Source: Diabrotica undecimpunctata
Lineage: Eukaryota > Arthropoda > Insecta > Coleoptera > Chrysomelidae
Length of the DNA stretch: 64,000 nt
Assembly: GCF_040954645.1 (NCBI RefSeq)
Contig: NC_092810.1
Location: 74,612,660 to 74,676,659 of the forward strand
Reading direction: 5' to 3'
A program made the position numbers and the translations under genes. This document shows positions 1 to 12,472 of this stretch, in pieces; positions within the stretch are counted from its first letter, which is position 1, and every line of letters starts with the position of its first letter. The notes under the pieces were generated by a model. The model was not told the origin of the DNA, ran no database searches, and worked only from the letters and a program-made list of their open reading frames with translations.

Positions 1-834
<834 letters not shown>

Positions 835-835
<1 letters not shown>

Positions 836-1492
836 TGTATATCAAGAAACATAAACACATATATAGAAATACATACATTCGAAGGGCCAAAAAACGCGTT
901 CGCGCTAAAGAGATATACAGCAGAGATAACGATTTGTTTATCATTATTGTGATGAATATGACTATTTACAATAAAATTACAAATTTAGGGAAAAGCATTA
1001 TTATATCATGGATAAAGGGACACGCGGGCATTAAGGGCAATGAAATAGCAGATAGCCTAGCGAAATCTGCCCTAGACATAGGCGAAGAAGCTCCCTTGAA
1101 CTTACTCCCCTTTTTAGACATTGATATAATTAGTAAACAGCATCAAAAAGAAAAATGGCAAACATATTATCGAAACACGAGAACTGGAAATAATTACAAA
1201 CAAATGCAGCCTGAAATACCCATAACAAGATGGTTTCATACTCTATCAAATCGCCATTTACAAGTTGGGTCACGCGGAGTCACCTAATTGCAAGTGTGGA
1301 AAAGAAGGTAACTTATTACATATTTTTCTTGAATGTTCCCACGAATCAGTAAACATAAACAAATTTTATGATAATCTTATTATATTAAAAATTCCACTTC
1401 CCGTCTACCTGAACAATTTGATTTTCTCTAGAGATATCAATATATTAAAAACGATTTACGAACATATCAAAAACTGTAAATATAAATTGTAG
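835..1492 (+). pseudogene. LINE ORF2 3' end: RNase H and C-terminal zinc knuckle (I/R1-like)
   Basis: A fragment of a non-LTR retrotransposon polyprotein. The first frame contains [20 protein letters not shown], the last catalytic block of a LINE-type RNase H, followed by a basic and aromatic stretch ending [12 protein letters not shown]. After a one-base frame change near 1265-1287 the protein continues with CKCGKEGNLLHIFLEC, the CxC...H...C knuckle that closes I-, R1- and LOA-like ORF2 proteins. Everything upstream (endonuclease, RT) is missing and replaced by the (TA)n tract. RNase H places it in the I/R1 group rather than RTE or CR1; the clade is otherwise unresolved. Broken and 5'-truncated, so not functional. 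Confidence 0.8.
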
Positions 1493-1866
1493 CTTAAAAC
1501 TAACTTATATTTAAGTAAATATTGTATTATAGCAAAAAAAAATTAAATAGAAAAAAAAAATTAAAAAAAAAAAAATATTTATAAAATTAATAAAAAAAAA
1601 ATCATAAAGAATTAAAAAAAAAAGGAAGATGTAAACCTCCGAGATGTTGAATCGGGTTATGTCTTAGCGCAGGAAAAAAAAATTAAAAAAGAAAAAAAAA
1701 AGAATTAAAAAATAAGTTGTAATTTATTACTAATTGCATGTTAGATTGTACGGATGATTATATGTTTATTCTTCTAATTGTAAAAAATTCCTCTGATTGT
1801 AAAAATTGTTTGTCTTTAAATTTGTCTGGCTAATTGGCTCGGCCAAGGCCATCAAACTAAAAAAAA
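1493..1866 (+). repeat. 3' UTR and A-rich tail of the same LINE
   Basis: The stop at 1490-1492 is followed by A-rich sequence with repeated AATTAAAAAA blocks, then GGCTCGGCCAAGGCCATC and an A-run at 1858-1866. A short GC-rich block before a terminal A-tract is what the 3' UTR of an I-like LINE looks like. The exact 3' boundary is inferred from the A-run; no target-site duplication was identified. Confidence 0.5.
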
Positions 1867-3380
1867 ACCGAACCGAATTGGATCAAAATATGTTCAATCA
1901 AGAATGAGATAAAAAACAGAGAGAATAAGGATTTACATATGATATATAACTGATACTCAACTAGATCAGGCTCAAATAGACCTGATCTTCAACAAATTGA
2001 AACAAGCAGTGAATGAAGCTGTCACATGAAATTTAAAATTTCATGTTATGTATCATCATTCATTTATCATTATTTTATTTCTTGATTTAATCGATATTTA
2101 ATTTTCAAAAACAAGCCTATTTCTAAAGTGGATGTTAAAAAGTAATTAAAAAGTTTAATTTACTAAATTTTAATTTAATTTAATTTAAAAAAAAAGAAAG
2201 TCGGTTGTTTTGATGTCTATTTCTGAGTAAGATTTATTATGAATTATTAGATCTTTTGTTGAAAAAATGTATTATTCAAAATTAAAAGAAGTTAGCGATA
2301 AAGTGTTTTCATGGGTTCATTGAGTCAGTTATTGTGTGTTTCATAATAATTTGGTATAAGTAAGAGCTGCAGTGATTCAACATCTAGATCAAGAAACTAT
2401 TAGAAATGTGATTGAAAGCATGCCTGAACGTTGTGCAGAAGTTTGACGAGTTAAAGGAGCCCATTAGTTTTGTTTTAGAATAATTTTTAGAAACATTGTT
2501 ATTAAAAAAATAAATCGAATTTTTCACATGTAGCACTTTTTATTTTTCCACATTTTCCACGAGAAAATGTGCAGTTCAGTAAGAAAAACTTTGCTATATT
2601 TATAGAGGAAAGCCTTAGAAGAAGAAGAATTAGTTCAAAATTACGAACAACTTTATAAGTGGCTTATTTTTCGTTTTGATCAGTGTATTCGAAATATTTA
2701 TAGACAATCATTTTAGTGGATTTTATTAATAATAAAAAAATTGATTTTTTTGTAAATGTTTTTTTCAACAAATAAAAAATATTTTTTAAACAATTTTTTA
2801 CATTACTGACAATCTTTTCTTAGAAATTCAAACAAAATACTATTGCTCCTAGCTTTATTTTTCGATCTATTTATATATATTATATAAATGAAACCTTATG
2901 ACATTGTACCTACTTTACAATGTAATTTTTTTACAGAATGGGAGAAAGTCAATGTATCACATAAAAAGTGGGTAAAATTACTATCAAGTAGATAATTTCA
3001 TGGCAATATTCATGACTTATATTATGAGCCAACAATATTAGTTTTCTATAGCCACAAAAAATCAATTGGTGGATGTTATAAAAGATAAGAAAGGTGTTTT
3101 CAGGACAAAAACAGAAAAAATTGCTGTTCCTAAAAACTAGGTCCTAATAACATTTGGAGGAATAAGATATTCTTATTCAAGAGGAATAAGTATTCTTAGA
3201 GATACTGCTATTGAAATCAATTCAGGGAAGAAGTTTAAGGAAGAATAAGGAGACCTGGTGGCAGAAGTTCAAGAAAAAACAAATGATAAAGAAATACCAA
3301 ATAAAAAAAGGTAAGAAAATAGGTCAGACACAGTTATATAAAATATATAAAAATATATATAAATATAAATTATATAAAAT
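1867..3380. other. Non-coding AT-rich sequence
   Basis: No intact gene. The only recognisable piece is a weak Tc1/mariner-like tail at 2361-2482, listed separately. The right end is the TA-rich insertion site of the BEL element that begins at 3381. Confidence 0.5.
2361..2482 (+). pseudogene. Possible Tc1/mariner transposase C-terminal scrap
   Basis: Translation gives AAVIQHLDQETIRNVIESMP followed by ERCAEV, a stop, then VKGAH. The spacing resembles the extreme C terminus of Tc1-like transposases (I..L..SM..R...V....G..T.Y). The catalytic region is not visible upstream. This is a short, low-information match and could be chance. Confidence 0.35.
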
Positions 3381-4547
3381 TGTTGCAGTTTCGCAACTGT
3401 TAATAAACATTTATTAAATATTAAGACTTTTCTGGTAGTTTTGATTCTCCCCGTATATCAAGATTTCATGTACAAGGGTGCATCTGGGTTAAAAACTACA
3501 TGCTACGAGACGGGCAATCTGCAAAATGACACAGATGTGTATTCGAGATAAGCGATGCATCTACACAATCAGAGTTGAGTTTTATCTCTCAAACCACACA
3601 CATGTGTGTGCGTTTGGGTTAAGAGTACCTTAAGACACTTAGCATCGGTCCTTTGAACGAGGAAGTCGTTTTGATGCAGAAAAGTTACATTAGGAATTTT
3701 GTGGTTCCTGTTATTCGTCGGTGAAGACATATTTTTTGCGGTGGCCGGAGTGCCATCTTCTCATTGGGTAAGGAACAATACCATAATTTTGTTGCTGCAT
3801 GGGCTAAGTACGTTTATTTGGTGCCCAATTATTACATATTGTGTCGCGATTTTGAACTTTTGAACTTTATTCAGAACATTAAACGTTGTCAATTGGACAT
3901 TTTGCTTTTGTTTTGTGTAGTATTTACTCTATTCTTATTTTTTGTAATATGTCATTCCCGATTATAATTTGAATTGAGTTTAAATATTTGTATTTGAATA
4001 TATAATTTGAGTGGAGTTTGATATAATTCATATATGATATTTTTGATTGCATTTTGTGTAACTGTATTAACGAGGTTTATTCATTTTATTACGAATTAAG
4101 TATATTATAATATGTGCATATATTTTTCACTCTTTCACGTTTAATATCAATTTTTTTTATATGACATATATATTCATATTTTTATTTCTTTTTTGTATAA
4201 TATTATTTCTATCTATGGTTTGTTTATGGTTCTCTTTTTGTGTGTCGTTACGTATTGATTTATATTTAAGTTTGTACTACATATATTCTTCTTCTTTTAA
4301 GTAATATATTCTTCCTTATTTATAGTTGTATATTGGGTTATGTGTATTTATGTTTAATTTCACCTTCTTGTTTAAAATAGAGTTCTATACAGTCCACTGG
4401 TTTTCATTTCTTTTCTTTATTTGAATATACATACCCAATCCGAAAGGGGGAAACCAGCGAGTTCTAGATTGAACAGAATATCTTCTCTCCCCCTTCAGGA
4501 TGACCAAAATTGTTATATTGAGGTCATCGTATGTGCAGAACGCAACA
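3381..4547 (+). repeat. Element 1, 5' LTR
   Basis: 1,167 bp, TG...CA, with 6-bp terminal inverted repeat TGTTGC/GCAACA. It matches 8309-9475 along its full length with about six substitutions. The U3/R/U5 limits are not resolved. Short reading frames inside it (for example 3764-3967) recur in the 3' copy and are not thought to be genes. Confidence 0.95.
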
Positions 4548-4550
4548 TAA

Positions 4551-4568
4551 TGGTCCTTCGAGCCGGAT
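4551..4568 (+). other. Element 1 primer-binding-like site
   Basis: TGGTCCTTCGAGCCGGAT starts three bases after the LTR. The first 12 bases are identical to the site directly after the LTR of the element at 23086. I cannot name the priming tRNA: if the TTCGA corresponds to a T-loop it lies too close to the CCA end for a standard tRNA. Confidence 0.6.
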
Positions 4569-4596
4569 TTTCTTCTTCTTTTTCTGTTTTTTTGTT

Positions 4597-5520
4597 TGTT
4601 TAGGGTTCTCTGATAGTAGATACCTTTTTTCCATGTTCTTTTTCATGTGTAGTTGCGGTTTCCTTATGGTAGGAGCCTTGTCGGTTATGATAACTAGTTA
4701 ATATGTCGTTGTTTACGGTTTCCTTATGGTAGGGACCTTATCAATTATGATAACCATTTTATTTGACTTGCTCACGGGTTCCTTATGGTAGGATCCTAGT
4801 TGGTTGTGATAACTATTTGTTGGGGTATTTCTTTTATCTAAAAAGTTACCCAGTCGTCTGCCGAAAGACGATACCTAGTCTGCTGAAAGACTATTTCTTT
4901 GTCGAGGTTCTCTTATGCTAGAGACCTTATTGCGGTTATCACAACCATAGTATAGTTGGGGTATTTCTTTTATCTGAAAAGATACCCAGTCGTCTGTCGA
5001 AAGACGATACCTAGTCTGCCGAAAGACTATTTCTTCTTTACATTCTTTGTTCCAGGTGCTCTTCTGACAGAGACCTTCTTTTCGTGGTTGTTATAACCAT
5101 TTATTGTATATATAACAGAGACCTTTTTCAGGTTTTATACCCATTTCTTGCTGAGTTTTAGATAGTGCTTTTAGTGGAGTATTTCTTTTGTCTAAGCATA
5201 TACTCAGTCTGCCGAAACACATCCTTACTTTTACTTTTTCAGGGTTTTCTTATGCTAGATACCTTTTTGCGGTTTGTATAACCATTTACATTTGGGTATT
5301 TATTTTGTGAAAAAAGATACCCAGTCTGTAGAGACATTTCTTCTTTTGTGTTCGTTAGTGTTTGTGAGGTTGGAAAAAGTATTTTCGGTTATTGCAACCA
5401 TTTTGTTGTTTAATTTTTCCTGATTGTAGGGACATTAGTAACAGATTGTAATCGTTTTATGTTGGGATATATCTTTTCCTTGATAAGATACCTGGTCTGT
5501 GGAGACTGTTCTTTTTTATT
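4597..5520 (+). repeat. Degenerate repetitive leader of element 1
   Basis: Two interleaved motifs recur between the primer site and gag. Motif A, related to TTCCTTATGGTAGGGACCTT and followed by TATGATAACCATTT, appears near 4657, 4720, 4771, 4908, 5058 and 5246. Motif B, TATTTCTTTTATCT...GATACCCAGTC, appears near 4826, 4963, 5181, 5298 and 5466. The first two B copies contain GTCGTCTG(C/T)CGAAAGACGA, which can form a hairpin. No reading frame spans the array. It is probably an untranslated leader. Confidence 0.75.
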
Positions 5521-5690
5521 TTGTTTATAGTTGTCTTATTATAGAGGCTTGCTTTCGACTAATACAAGTATCTCTTTGGTTTGTTTCTGTAACAAATCCA
5601 GGGATTTACAATTACTTTTACTCGTTCACAATCTTTTGCTTCTTTATCTTGTCAATTTTAAATATTAGCTGCTCCATTTTTGTCTAAACA

Positions 5691-6695
5691 ATGGAAACCC
5701 TCAAATTCAAGAGACGGTCTGCAAAGAATGCAATTATTCGTCACGGTAATTGGATTGCAGAAAATGTTTCATTGGTCGATATTGATTATCTTTTGAAAGT
5801 TCGTCGTGAGTATTTACAGGTTGAGTATGATAAATATGAATGCGCACAGGATGCAATCGAGAACTTATTGGTAGATTCCGCTGAAGATAGCGAGGATCGA
5901 AACATTGTAGACGATTTGTTTTGTAAGGCAATGGGACTTATAATATGGGAGCCCGTCCTCTCATCCTTTACGTATTATAAAGTAGGTAATGCATCCCATT
6001 GTTCTTCTAGGTTACATGTGGGGGAAAGACCTCCCACACTTATTTCAGATTTATGCCATCTACTCAATGTAGTTAAATCTTCTCAAAATCATATGTCAAA
6101 AGACTCATCTTTTTCAAAACCTCAATTTTCTTTCGAGACATCCACGTCTCAAATACCTCGTGTGATGGCGCTTAGTTCGTCAGGTCGGCTATCCTCGACT
6201 TTAGCTCATGTAGATACTGTCCCTAAAGCGTTACCTGCGGGCCTTAGCAGTATTGCATATTCCCTTCCACCTGTTACAATTTTAAATGATAGTGAGTCCT
6301 ACAAGACTCGTGACGCTTATACAAACGCGAGTTCTTCTACGGGGCTATCCTTTAATAATGTACATCTATCTGGACCTCAGGTCCATTCTAATATTCAATC
6401 CTTACCCAAGGATTTTTATTTGCACGACATCCATGATGGGGTGTCTGATGGTGATGCTGCCGATAAAGCTTCGCGGGGAGCTAACCCCGATACACTTGCT
6501 CGATCAAAATCTTGGCATTGTGAGCCAAAATTCTTGTCGTCTCGTGACAGAAACAATTTTAAAGAATCTAATAACTTAGATATTGCGACCATAATTGGGT
6601 CAAAACTTCCTAGAGTGGCATTACACCCATCTCTAGATTTAGCATTCGGGGTACATACGTTTAAAATGTACTCCTATCTTTCTCGTTTACGCTGA
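5691..6695 (+). pseudogene. Element 1 gag-like chimeric reading frame
   Basis: 334 codons from ATG 5691, just after the repetitive leader. The first 80 residues are charged and helical (for example IDYLLKVRREYLQVEYDKYE), like the N terminus of BEL gag. The middle is low-complexity Ser/Thr/Pro. Near residues 253-290 it reads DAADKASRGANPDTLARSKS, which matches the end of a BEL RNase H region (NPAD.ASRG...L...). Gag CCHC knuckles, protease and RT are absent. The simplest reading is one or more large internal deletions joining gag to late pol. No function is assigned to the fusion. Confidence 0.6.
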
Positions 6696-6707
6696 GTAAA
6701 AGAATTT

Positions 6708-7160
6708 GTGTTTTGTTTCATCAGAAACGTTCGTAAAAAGCAAGCTGAATTGCTTATCGTTCAAGACTTAAAAAGTCTCTCGTTTCCTCGTATATTGGAA
6801 TCGTTGCCATCCGGTATTGCCAATCCGGATAATCAGTTGGATATTAAGAATTTATTTCCAGAGGAAATTATTCACCATGCGAAAGTTAGCGGTATGTTGA
6901 GGAATGCTACCATTCCTTATACTCAAAAGCATCATTTTCTTCTTTCTTCGAACAATCTAGTTGTTTTAAAGATGTTCGAAACACACGTATGGTTGGGACA
7001 TGTAAGCCCCCAAGGTACGTCCAATTGTAGATATCATTTCGGACTTAGTTGTTGCACTTTTTATAATGTTGAGAGTCCTATCCATCATTGTGTTACCTGT
7101 TCGAGATTTCTTTTTATTGCCATAGATTATGGGATATATTTTTGCTTAAAGCTTGCGTAG
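6708..7160 (+). pseudogene. Element 1 integrase zinc-binding remnant
   Basis: Reads HHFLLSSNNLVVLKMFETHV then WLGHVSPQGT, matching the His-rich block that precedes the HHCC zinc finger of BEL integrase (H..LLP......L....H...GH.G.Q). A little downstream it loses similarity; the CxxC pair appears only as a distant VTCSRF. No DDE core follows. It probably shared a frame with the preceding sequence before decay. Confidence 0.5.
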
Positions 7161-7639
7161 CTTTATTTGTTCATGTATTTGCGCCACGTTATAAAAATAA
7201 CGGTTTTAATGTTTGGAGAGTTAAGACATTTTCTTTTGACATTGTACGAATTCTTTAAAGTACAAAGAATTCTTAGAAGTCGCACCACTTTTGTTTTTCG
7301 TTCGTTTCAAAATTGCCTTATTATGTATAGAAAGCATTGTTTATTGAATAGCATAAATGTTCGTATTTTATCTATTCTCTTTATTTCTTTATCGCAATTT
7401 TGATTTATTCTAATTGACTAAGTCTACTACTCCACTCTACTCAACCTGAGATATAATTTGCTAATTGCCTTTCAAATTATCATAATTATCTTTTATGGAT
7501 AAAGCTTATGGAAGAATATAGTTTCTTCATTTTACATTTTTGTCGTGATTATGTCTGTCCAGGTAGATTGCTAATATCTAGGGACAGTGTTATAATTCAT
7601 ACGTTATTTTCTTTTGCCTTTGCTGCTTATTCGTTTCAA
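7161..7639 (+). other. Element 1 interior, no coding similarity
   Basis: AT-rich sequence between the integrase remnant and the antisense LINE piece. I recognise nothing in it. Confidence 0.4.
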
Positions 7640-7990
7640 ATATTGTAGTGGCCATTCGGGCTACAATTATTCTGTTTATTTGTCCTTGACTTAGTTGTTG
7701 TTGCGGAGAACCATTTCCTTAGGTTTGTTAACCAGGATATTTGTCTTCTCCCAATTCCTTGCTTGTCGAAAACTATTAGAAGGTTATTTGTAGTATTTAT
7801 ATCGAGTGCCGTCTCTCATAGGTGTCCGAGACATCCTGATTGTTGCCTTCTAACGATATACATCACTTTTCTTTCTTTCCTCGTTCTTTTTCATACGGTC
7901 CCGTTGGTTAACTGGTCCGTCCATGATATCCTGAGGATTCGCTTGAGTAGTCACATCTCGATGGCGTCAAGTTCATGTATTGTATCCTAG
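7640..7990 (-). pseudogene. Antisense LINE RT C-terminal fragment carried inside element 1
   Basis: Read on the minus strand, 7990 to about 7640 gives ...MWLLKRILRISWTDQLTN... and then GRRQISWLTNLRKW. These align with MWVYIRILKISWTEHVTN and GRRRISWLRNLREW of the LINE at 12473-13503. Several stops and frame changes are present. Because the surrounding LTRs are nearly identical while this piece is very decayed, it was probably part of the element before its latest transposition. Confidence 0.7.
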
Positions 7991-8300
7991 GATAATAGAG
8001 GAATGCACTTCCTATAAGAGAGGAAATCTGTTTTATGTATAGTACTGATAATTGTATAATTGTAGTGATGTATATTTAGTATGTAGTTATGTATTTCTAT
8101 TCTATTATCGTTTGTTGTATAAGTTTATTGTTGTATGTATAAGTTATTGTTCTTTGTGCTCTTTTGTAAATGTATAGCTTTGTAGGATTGTAAGTGTGGC
8201 GTTCGTTTCGTAACCGAAGAAGTGTTTACGGTTTCCTAATTTGTACAGTGCGTCGGGAGTACAAAGTACAGTTATGTTTTATTGGCACGTATGCCAACGC

Positions 8301-8308
8301 GGGGAGAA
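8301..8308 (+). other. Element 1 polypurine tract
   Basis: GGGGAGAA lies immediately before the TG of the 3' LTR, the expected place for plus-strand priming of an LTR retrotransposon. Confidence 0.7.
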
Positions 8309-9475
8309 TGTTGCAGTTTCGCAACTGTTAATAAACATTTATTAAATATTAAGACTTTTCTGGTAGTTTTGATTCTCCCCGTATATCAAGATTTCATGTA
8401 CAAGGGTGCATCTGGGTTAAAAACTACATGCTATGAGACGGGCAATCTGCAAAATGACACAGATGTGTATTCGAGATAAGCGATGCATCTACACAATCAG
8501 AGTTGAGTTTTATCTCTCAAACCACACACATGTGTGTGCGTTTGGGTTAATAGTACCTTAAGACACTTAGCATCGGTCCTTTGACCGAGGAAGTCGTTTT
8601 GATGCAGAAAAGTTACATTAGGAATTTTGTGGTTCCTGTTATTCGTCGGTGAAGACATATTTTTTGCGGTGGCCGGAGTGCCATCTTCTCATTGGGTAAG
8701 GAACAATACCATAATTTTGTTGCTGCATGGGCTAAGTACGTTTATTTGGTGCCCAATTATTACATATTGTGTCGCGATTTTGAACTTTTGAACTTTATTC
8801 AGAACATTAAACGTTGTCAATTGGACATTTTGCTTTTGTTTTGTGTAGTATTTACTCTATTCTTATTTTTTGTAATATGTCATTCCCGATTATAATTTGA
8901 ATTGAGTTTAAATATTTGTATTTGAATATATAATTTGAGTGGAGTTTGATATAATTCATATATGATATTTTTGATTGCATTTTGTGTAACTGTATTAACG
9001 AGGTTTATTCATTTTATTACGAATTAAGTATATTATAATATGTGCGTATATTTTTCACTCTTTCACGTTTAATATCAATTTTTTTTATATGACATATATA
9101 TTCATATTTTTATTTCTTTTTTGTATAATATTATTTCTATCTATGGTTTGTTTATGGTTCTCTTTTTGTGTGTCGTTACGTATTGATTAATATTTAAGTT
9201 TGTACTACATATATTCTTCTTCTTTTAAGTAATATATTCTTCCTTATTTATAGTTGTATATTGGGTTATGTGTATTTATGTTTAATTTCACCTTCTTGTT
9301 TAAAATAGAGTTCTATACAGTCCACTGGTTTTCATTTCTTTTCTTTATTTGAATATACATACCCAATCCGAAAGGGGGAAACCAGCGAGTTCTAGATTGA
9401 ACAGAATATCTTCTCTCCCCTTTCAGGATGACCAAAATTGTTATATTGAGGTCATCGTATGTGCAGAACGCAACA
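8309..9475 (+). repeat. Element 1, 3' LTR
   Basis: 1,167 bp, same length and termini as 3381-4547. It is followed by AAAAT, completing the target duplication. The differences noticed are single substitutions. Confidence 0.95.
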
Positions 9476-9564
9476 AAAATAAAATAAATAAAAGATATAT
9501 AAAATAGTCATACATAGACCAAAGCAATCAAAAGATTTTAATCAGATTAGATATAATTCGCAAA

Positions 9565-10480
9565 TAGGATATTTGTGGCCCTCCTGCAAGATATGCTTAA
9601 TAACAGAGAATGGAGATCAGCTGGGATCAACATCGATGTAGAAATGTTAAATCAAATATGTTTTGCGGACAATCTGGATGTGGTAATGATTTCACATAAG
9701 CACAGGAAGCACAATATATGTTAAAAGAGATAAAAAAATCATCTACAGAAGTCGGTTTGAAAATAAATATTTCAGAAACGCAGTTCATCTCAAATCTAAT
9801 GCTGCTCTACAAATAAATATTAGTAATGTCACTCAAGTAACTAGGTATAAATATTTGGAGAATGAGATAGGCATCGAAAGCGACAAACACATCAGATTCA
9901 AAGAAGAATAGTACCTATTGAAGTCTGATATTCCCACATCTCTGAAAAAGAAAGTTTTCAATCAATGTGTACTTCCTTTCCTAACATAAAATGCCGACAC
10001 TAGTCATAGTCCACTATGACAAAAAAGAATATACAAAAAATACATACAATGCAAAAAAAGTGAAAAGATCAATGTTGGGAATAAGCCATAAGGATCAAGT
10101 TCCAACTCAAATGCTCAGAAACAAGACGGGTACGTGAGACGCCGTTGGAGCCATTTTACATAAGACGCGTACAGAAGTATATGCCAGAGAGATAAACAAC
10201 AATGCATAAACTACAGGGTCAAAAAACTACTTAATCACACCATACAAAAATATCCAATAATCAGCAAGGTAGATTAACATTAGATTCATTTTCATTATAA
10301 GGCAGCTGATCAAAAAATACAGCAATAAAGAAACAGAAGAATAAATACAGGAAGAAAGAGTATGTGAAGATTTTGAGAGATTTGTATGAGGGAGTAACAA
10401 CTATTATTAGAAATTCACTCCAAAATCAAAATGGGCTATGGAATATAAAATCAAGGGTGGCAAAATGCTTATAATCTACT
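9565..10480 (+). pseudogene. Decayed RTE-like LINE reverse transcriptase
   Basis: Fragments in shifting frames read INIDVEMLNQICFADNLDVV (the FADD catalytic block, mutated to FADN), then SLKKKVFNQCVLPFLT before a stop where family members have YGAETW, then KRSMLGISHKDQVPTQMLRN. This is the order RT palm, thumb, C-terminal region of the LINE proteins often annotated as endonuclease-reverse transcriptase. Many stops and indels; an old copy. Its left end was probably destroyed by later events near the BEL insertion. Confidence 0.7.
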
Positions 10481-11251
10481 TTACGATACCGTTGATCTGC
10501 TATTCTTTTCTTCTTGTGATACAAACATTATTAAATACATATTCCATAACTAATCCATGAATGACTACAATTTTTAAATCATATCATAGTGTAGTCAAGT
10601 GAAAGTATAGAGCGGAGCAAAAAAATTTAGTTAGTGCTGAAGAAAAATATTGGCTTTTTGTAAAAAAGTACATATATCTCATATGGTGTTTTTAAAGTTG
10701 CATTCAATTCTATCATAAATGCCAAAAATGACAAACAATTATCCTTTTAAATAGTATCGTTATACTGCTGTGAGATAATACCGTTCACCAGCACATTTTA
10801 AGTTTATGAAGAAGAGAATGATTTATTGGTAACAATCGATCCGATGGTGCCAGGCATCCCGTGATTCTTTCGGCACCCTTAAATTGTTAATAGAACTTTT
10901 GAAATAAAACTATATATTCACATGTGATTTAAAATTTCTATTAATGGTAGAGATATTCCACTAAAATTGTGCACGCGATGGATTATCCATTACACGACAC
11001 GAGTATGTTAAAAAAGTTAGTTATGTCACTTCTAACAGTGATTCGTTCAGTTATTACATCCAACAAAGTTTATTTTTAGCTCTCAGTTTAATGAAATGGA
11101 ATGTTTCTTGGTTTTATAGTTTGGTGATTAATATTTCATTGTTGTCTTTATCGTTTGGTATACAGAACAGAATGGTATTAGGTAGTTTGTAAGGTTTGAA
11201 TTAATTCGTTATATTATATAAAGATTATATTAGAACTTGTAAATTGTATTA
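10481..11251. other. No gene recognised
   Basis: AT-rich sequence between a dead LINE and the pogo-like element. No motif, RNA gene or repeat was recognised. The last two bases before the element (TA, 11250-11251) may be its target duplication. Confidence 0.45.
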
Positions 11252-11272
11252 GGGTAAGGTGGGGGAAGTGCG
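11252..11272 (+). repeat. pogo-like element terminal inverted repeat, left
   Basis: The GC-rich end pairs with the reverse complement of 14757-14777. The GC content contrasts sharply with its AT-rich surroundings. Confidence 0.8.
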
Positions 11273-12196
11273 CCCCCTTTTATTCATATTTGGTTTTAAT
11301 TGTATCAATGCTTCAATTGGGTTATTTCTGCCAAATCGAGAATAAGTGCACCAAGTAATTTGACAATGATCTTTATTTAGGGAAAATTCCAAATCTGTGG
11401 CTTTTCACGATTATTAATTATAATTTTTTTCTCTTACATATCGCAGTAGCGCACCGTCAGTTTGGGGCAAGTGCGTCTCATGGGCGTAGTTTTATATAGT
11501 TTCCTTGCGTTTGAATTACGGGGTAAGTGCACTTATTTAGTAGGCTTTTCTGAACACAGTTCTAAATTTTTTTTTTAATTTTCATAATTTTGAAAACAAA
11601 ATAACTTCAGAAGGGTCTAATGACACACCAAAAAATGAGAAAGTACTTTATTTAAATGCAAAAATTGTACAGTTTATCTTAATTTATGTTGTATATCTTG
11701 CGGAAACTTAATATTGAAATTATGCATTCCTCTCCTAACATGTTGAGCTGGTAATACTTTAAGGATATCCTCTTTTGTCACAAGGGATATATCTTCCACC
11801 TGAGGAAAAACATAGCACTTTGTTTTTTTCTTCAGGAACTTCACCTGGGTATCACTTTCAGTGAGAGAAATCACGTGGCCTATATATAAAATGTCATTTC
11901 TGTCCAGACTTTGGTTTTTGAAAGCCACCAGAACCCAGTCTCCCACAGAAAATTCAGGCGGAGAAACAAGAAATAGTTCCTCCTCGTCATCTTCTTTTTC
12001 TAACGAAATCTGGCCCACGAAATCGCTACCTTCGTACTCATCGTGTAGAGAGATCTGATCGTCCAGGTCTTCATCACTTGAGTCTTGGAAGGTGCCTTTG
12101 CTGGGTCCAGCAGTGATTCGCTTCTTCTTTTTTGTTGGAGTTAGTGTTCCGCTTTTTACGGTTTGTAGTAGGAGATGTTCGAAAGATACTGGACAT

Positions 12197-12279
12197 CTGA
12201 AAAACAGAGAAAAAAATCATAAGATTACGGAGTAGCTCGCTAAAATCCTACGTCCATATGGTTGAAATACAATACTCAC
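12197..12279 (-). other. Intron of the pogo-like transposase
   Basis: On the minus strand the donor GTGAGT (12279-12274) and a pyrimidine-rich acceptor TTTTTCTCTGTTTTTCAG ending at 12197 define an 83-bp intron. Removing it joins ...TFETNS to CPVSFEHLL in one open frame. The predicted splice has not been tested against RNA. Confidence 0.7.
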
Positions 12280-12472
12280 GAGTTTGTCTCGAAGGTGGCA
12301 ACATCGGTCACATCTAGAGAAGTCTCTTGGCGCTGATCTCTGACGTCCGCTAAAATCTGCTATCGCCTTAAAGAAGAAGCCTCGTAACGATCTTCGGGTA
12401 CAACTTTATCATCAAATGGAAAGATACCTCCCATCTCAAATCCATTTTTGATAACTTCTGGGTTGATTGTTG

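Larger units (their letters stand above)
3381..9475 (+). mobile_element. BEL/Pao LTR retrotransposon, deleted interior (element 1)
   Basis: Bounded by two 1,167-bp direct repeats beginning TGTTGC and ending GCAACA. A 5-bp target duplication, AAAAT, lies at 3376-3380 and 9476-9480. A primer-binding-like site follows the left LTR and a purine tract (GGGGAGAA) precedes the right LTR. By eye the LTRs differ at about six positions, so insertion is recent. The interior is only 3.8 kb: a repetitive leader, a gag-like start fused to the end of an RNase H-like region, an integrase zinc-binding remnant, and an antisense LINE fragment. No RT or integrase core is present. It is a non-autonomous deletion derivative that would need enzymes from another element. 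Confidence 0.93.

Noticed and set aside
3764..8895. Identical 67-codon frames at 3764 and 8692
   Set aside because: They lie at the same place in the two LTRs of element 1, explaining the duplication; no conserved protein motif.
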